Part shown: in pieces, positions 62,641 through 64,000 of the stretch
How positions within the stretch are numbered: position 1 is the first letter of the stretch
How the letters are laid out: every line of letters starts with the position of its first letter
Source: Serinus canaria
Lineage: Eukaryota > Chordata > Aves > Passeriformes > Fringillidae
Direction of reading: 5' to 3'
Assembly (NCBI RefSeq): GCF_022539315.1
Contig: NC_066315.1
Coordinates: 15,847,649 to 15,911,648 of the forward strand
Length of the DNA stretch: 64,000 nt
Program-made: the position numbers and the translations under genes
The notes under the pieces: model-generated
Told to the model about the DNA's origin: nothing
Seen by the model: only the letters and a program-made list of their open reading frames with translations
Databases searched by the model: none

Positions 62641-62871
62641 TGGGACCGGAATGAATTATGCACAACCTTAAGTATTTGCAGGATAGAGGCCTTAGCTCAC
62701 TGGGTTAAAATACCAGAACAATATAAAACACCTCTAACTCTGGAACCCACTGCACTTCATAAAAATGCCTGGGACCCTGCTGGAGCTAAGCCATTGTCGA
62801 TAGCCGTAAAAAATTGGTTAATAAATCTTCTTCCACCGATGAAATAGCTACTTCACAGCCAGAACTCAACA
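62641..62871 (+). mobile_element. LTR-like element (possible solo LTR), low confidence
   Basis: A TATA box (TATAAAA, 62,722-62,728) is followed about 98 bases later by a polyadenylation signal AATAAA (62,820-62,825), with a rare CpG-containing block between (GTCGATAGCCG), and then about 45 bases ending ...AACTCAACA. The order and spacing fit U3, R and U5 of a short avian retroviral LTR. I cannot define TG...CA ends or a target duplication, and no gag, pol or env piece is recognised nearby. Confidence 0.3.
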
Positions 62872-64000
62872 AATTGAGCATTTCAAAGCAACCTGCTTGA
62901 CACAAGCCCTGATTTGCACACCAATACAAGCATCCCCAGCCCGGGCAGGACCCTGAGTCTGTTCTGTTCCTCCCTCCCTATTGTCACAGCCAAGTGCCAG
63001 GAGGAGATTTAGTGCATCAATATTTTCCTCCCGAGGGATAAGAAGGGGATTTACATCTGTAACCCGCAGGCCTTTGGAGTGAAAAAGTCCCAAAAGCAGA
63101 GACCAGCCTGGCACTCAGCAGCCACACTGGCTACACCACTGCCACTGCCAGGGTGACAGTCCCCTGCCCCCAGAGCCTCTCCCAGACAGATGCTAGTTCA
63201 TCAGAGTGTCTACCTTTTTTTTTTTGCTTGGAAAATAGGTAAAAATTAATGTTAAGAGAAAGGCAAGTGTTCATCACCTTGCTGCTCCACAGACACTGTC
63301 CTGAAATTTTAATCTAATAGGTAAAAAAGCAATTACAGGAGAGGCTCCATTCTTAACATGTGTCACCACTCAGTATTTTTTAAACACAGCCTATAGCCAA
63401 GGGGAGTGAAACAATACATTTCACTCAAACAATACATTTCACTCAAACAATACATTTCCCCAACTGCACAGCCGTTGATCTATTTAAGTAGCGTGATAAC
63501 TAGAAAGAGGAAAATGCTCTAACATTTCAGTTTTAATAAAAAACTTCTTTAAAAATTGAGTCACCCTCAGTATGGGTTTTTATGAAGTCAGGGCTGACTT
63601 GTCCTCTTCCTTTCTGCCTACAGGGAAAAGAGCAGGGCTTGGCTGGGAAGTAGGACCTGCTTCCAAGGCAGAAATATTTATTCAGCGAAAACTTGCATTT
63701 AAATATTGATGTTTCAACAGAACTTGCTATTTGCTTAACCAAATGTTATAGATTTGCCTAGACAATCACAATGGGGAAATTTTAGGCCCTTTCAGCAACA
63801 CTGAATGATTTAGAAGCAGAGATGAGCAAATCCTAAATTTTTCAAATCCATGTGATTCGTGGCTCAGATTTCATGATAAGTTGTTAGGATTTGGGTTTGC
63901 AAGACAGGTGTTTGGCATTTCTAACTCCCAGCTCCCTTTAGGAGACATCAAACCAAGCATTAAACTCCTGCGGTCTTGAAAGTTCAAGTCAAGGTGGTTT
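62872..64000. other. Unique non-coding DNA, no gene recognised
   Basis: No gene or transposon is recognised apart from the short tandem repeat at 63,409-63,458. An 11-T run lies near 63,214. Confidence 0.55.
63409..63458 (+). repeat. 18-bp tandem repeat, about 2.8 units
   Basis: AAACAATACATTTCACTC is repeated exactly twice and followed by a third copy that diverges after AAACAATACATTTC. A recent local duplication is the simplest explanation. Confidence 0.9.

Overview
This window looks like bird nuclear DNA, most likely intergenic or deep intronic. The call rests on several fragments of the CR1 non-LTR retrotransposon. They are 5'-truncated, lie on both strands, and in two cases end in the octamer-like tail (ATTCTGTG-type) typical of avian CR1. 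Density, truncation pattern and background composition fit a bird, perhaps a songbird, although CR1 also occurs in turtles and crocodilians. I recognise no exon of a known protein-coding gene, no rRNA, no tRNA gene and no bacterial features. Most open frames in the window are of chance length.

Layout. Positions 1 to about 17,500 are mostly unique, AT-rich sequence with short homopolymer tracts and no recognisable gene. From 17.5 to 20.0 kb there are two minus-strand CR1 copies; the larger (about 1.64 kb) still shows the reverse-transcriptase FADD motif but is broken. From 20 to 38 kb the sequence is again mostly unique. At 37,971-39,430 lies the most striking object: a minisatellite of 73 consecutive 20-bp units with no length change. 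It abuts a short, very CpG-dense patch (39,431-39,540). From 42.2 kb onward there are further CR1 fragments (42.2-42.9, 45.9-46.1, 49.2-49.4, 54.35-54.87 and perhaps 57.0 kb), two patches relatively rich in CpG (43.3-44.5 and 45.3-45.9 kb), and an LTR-like element near 62.7 kb.

How parts may relate. Because 20 is not a multiple of 3, the minisatellite minus strand reads as the same cyclic 20-residue peptide in all three frames. It is open for about 1.5 kb in each, which explains the three very long minus-strand ORFs (539-595 codons). The CpG-dense patch lies at the 5' side of those frames. A CpG-rich start reading into a frame-insensitive repeat is possible, but the simplest reading is an accidental ORF in a tandem repeat. 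A few exon-like segments with good splice signals (16.75, 24.82 and 43.67 kb) are listed at low confidence because they cannot be confirmed without RNA or comparative data.
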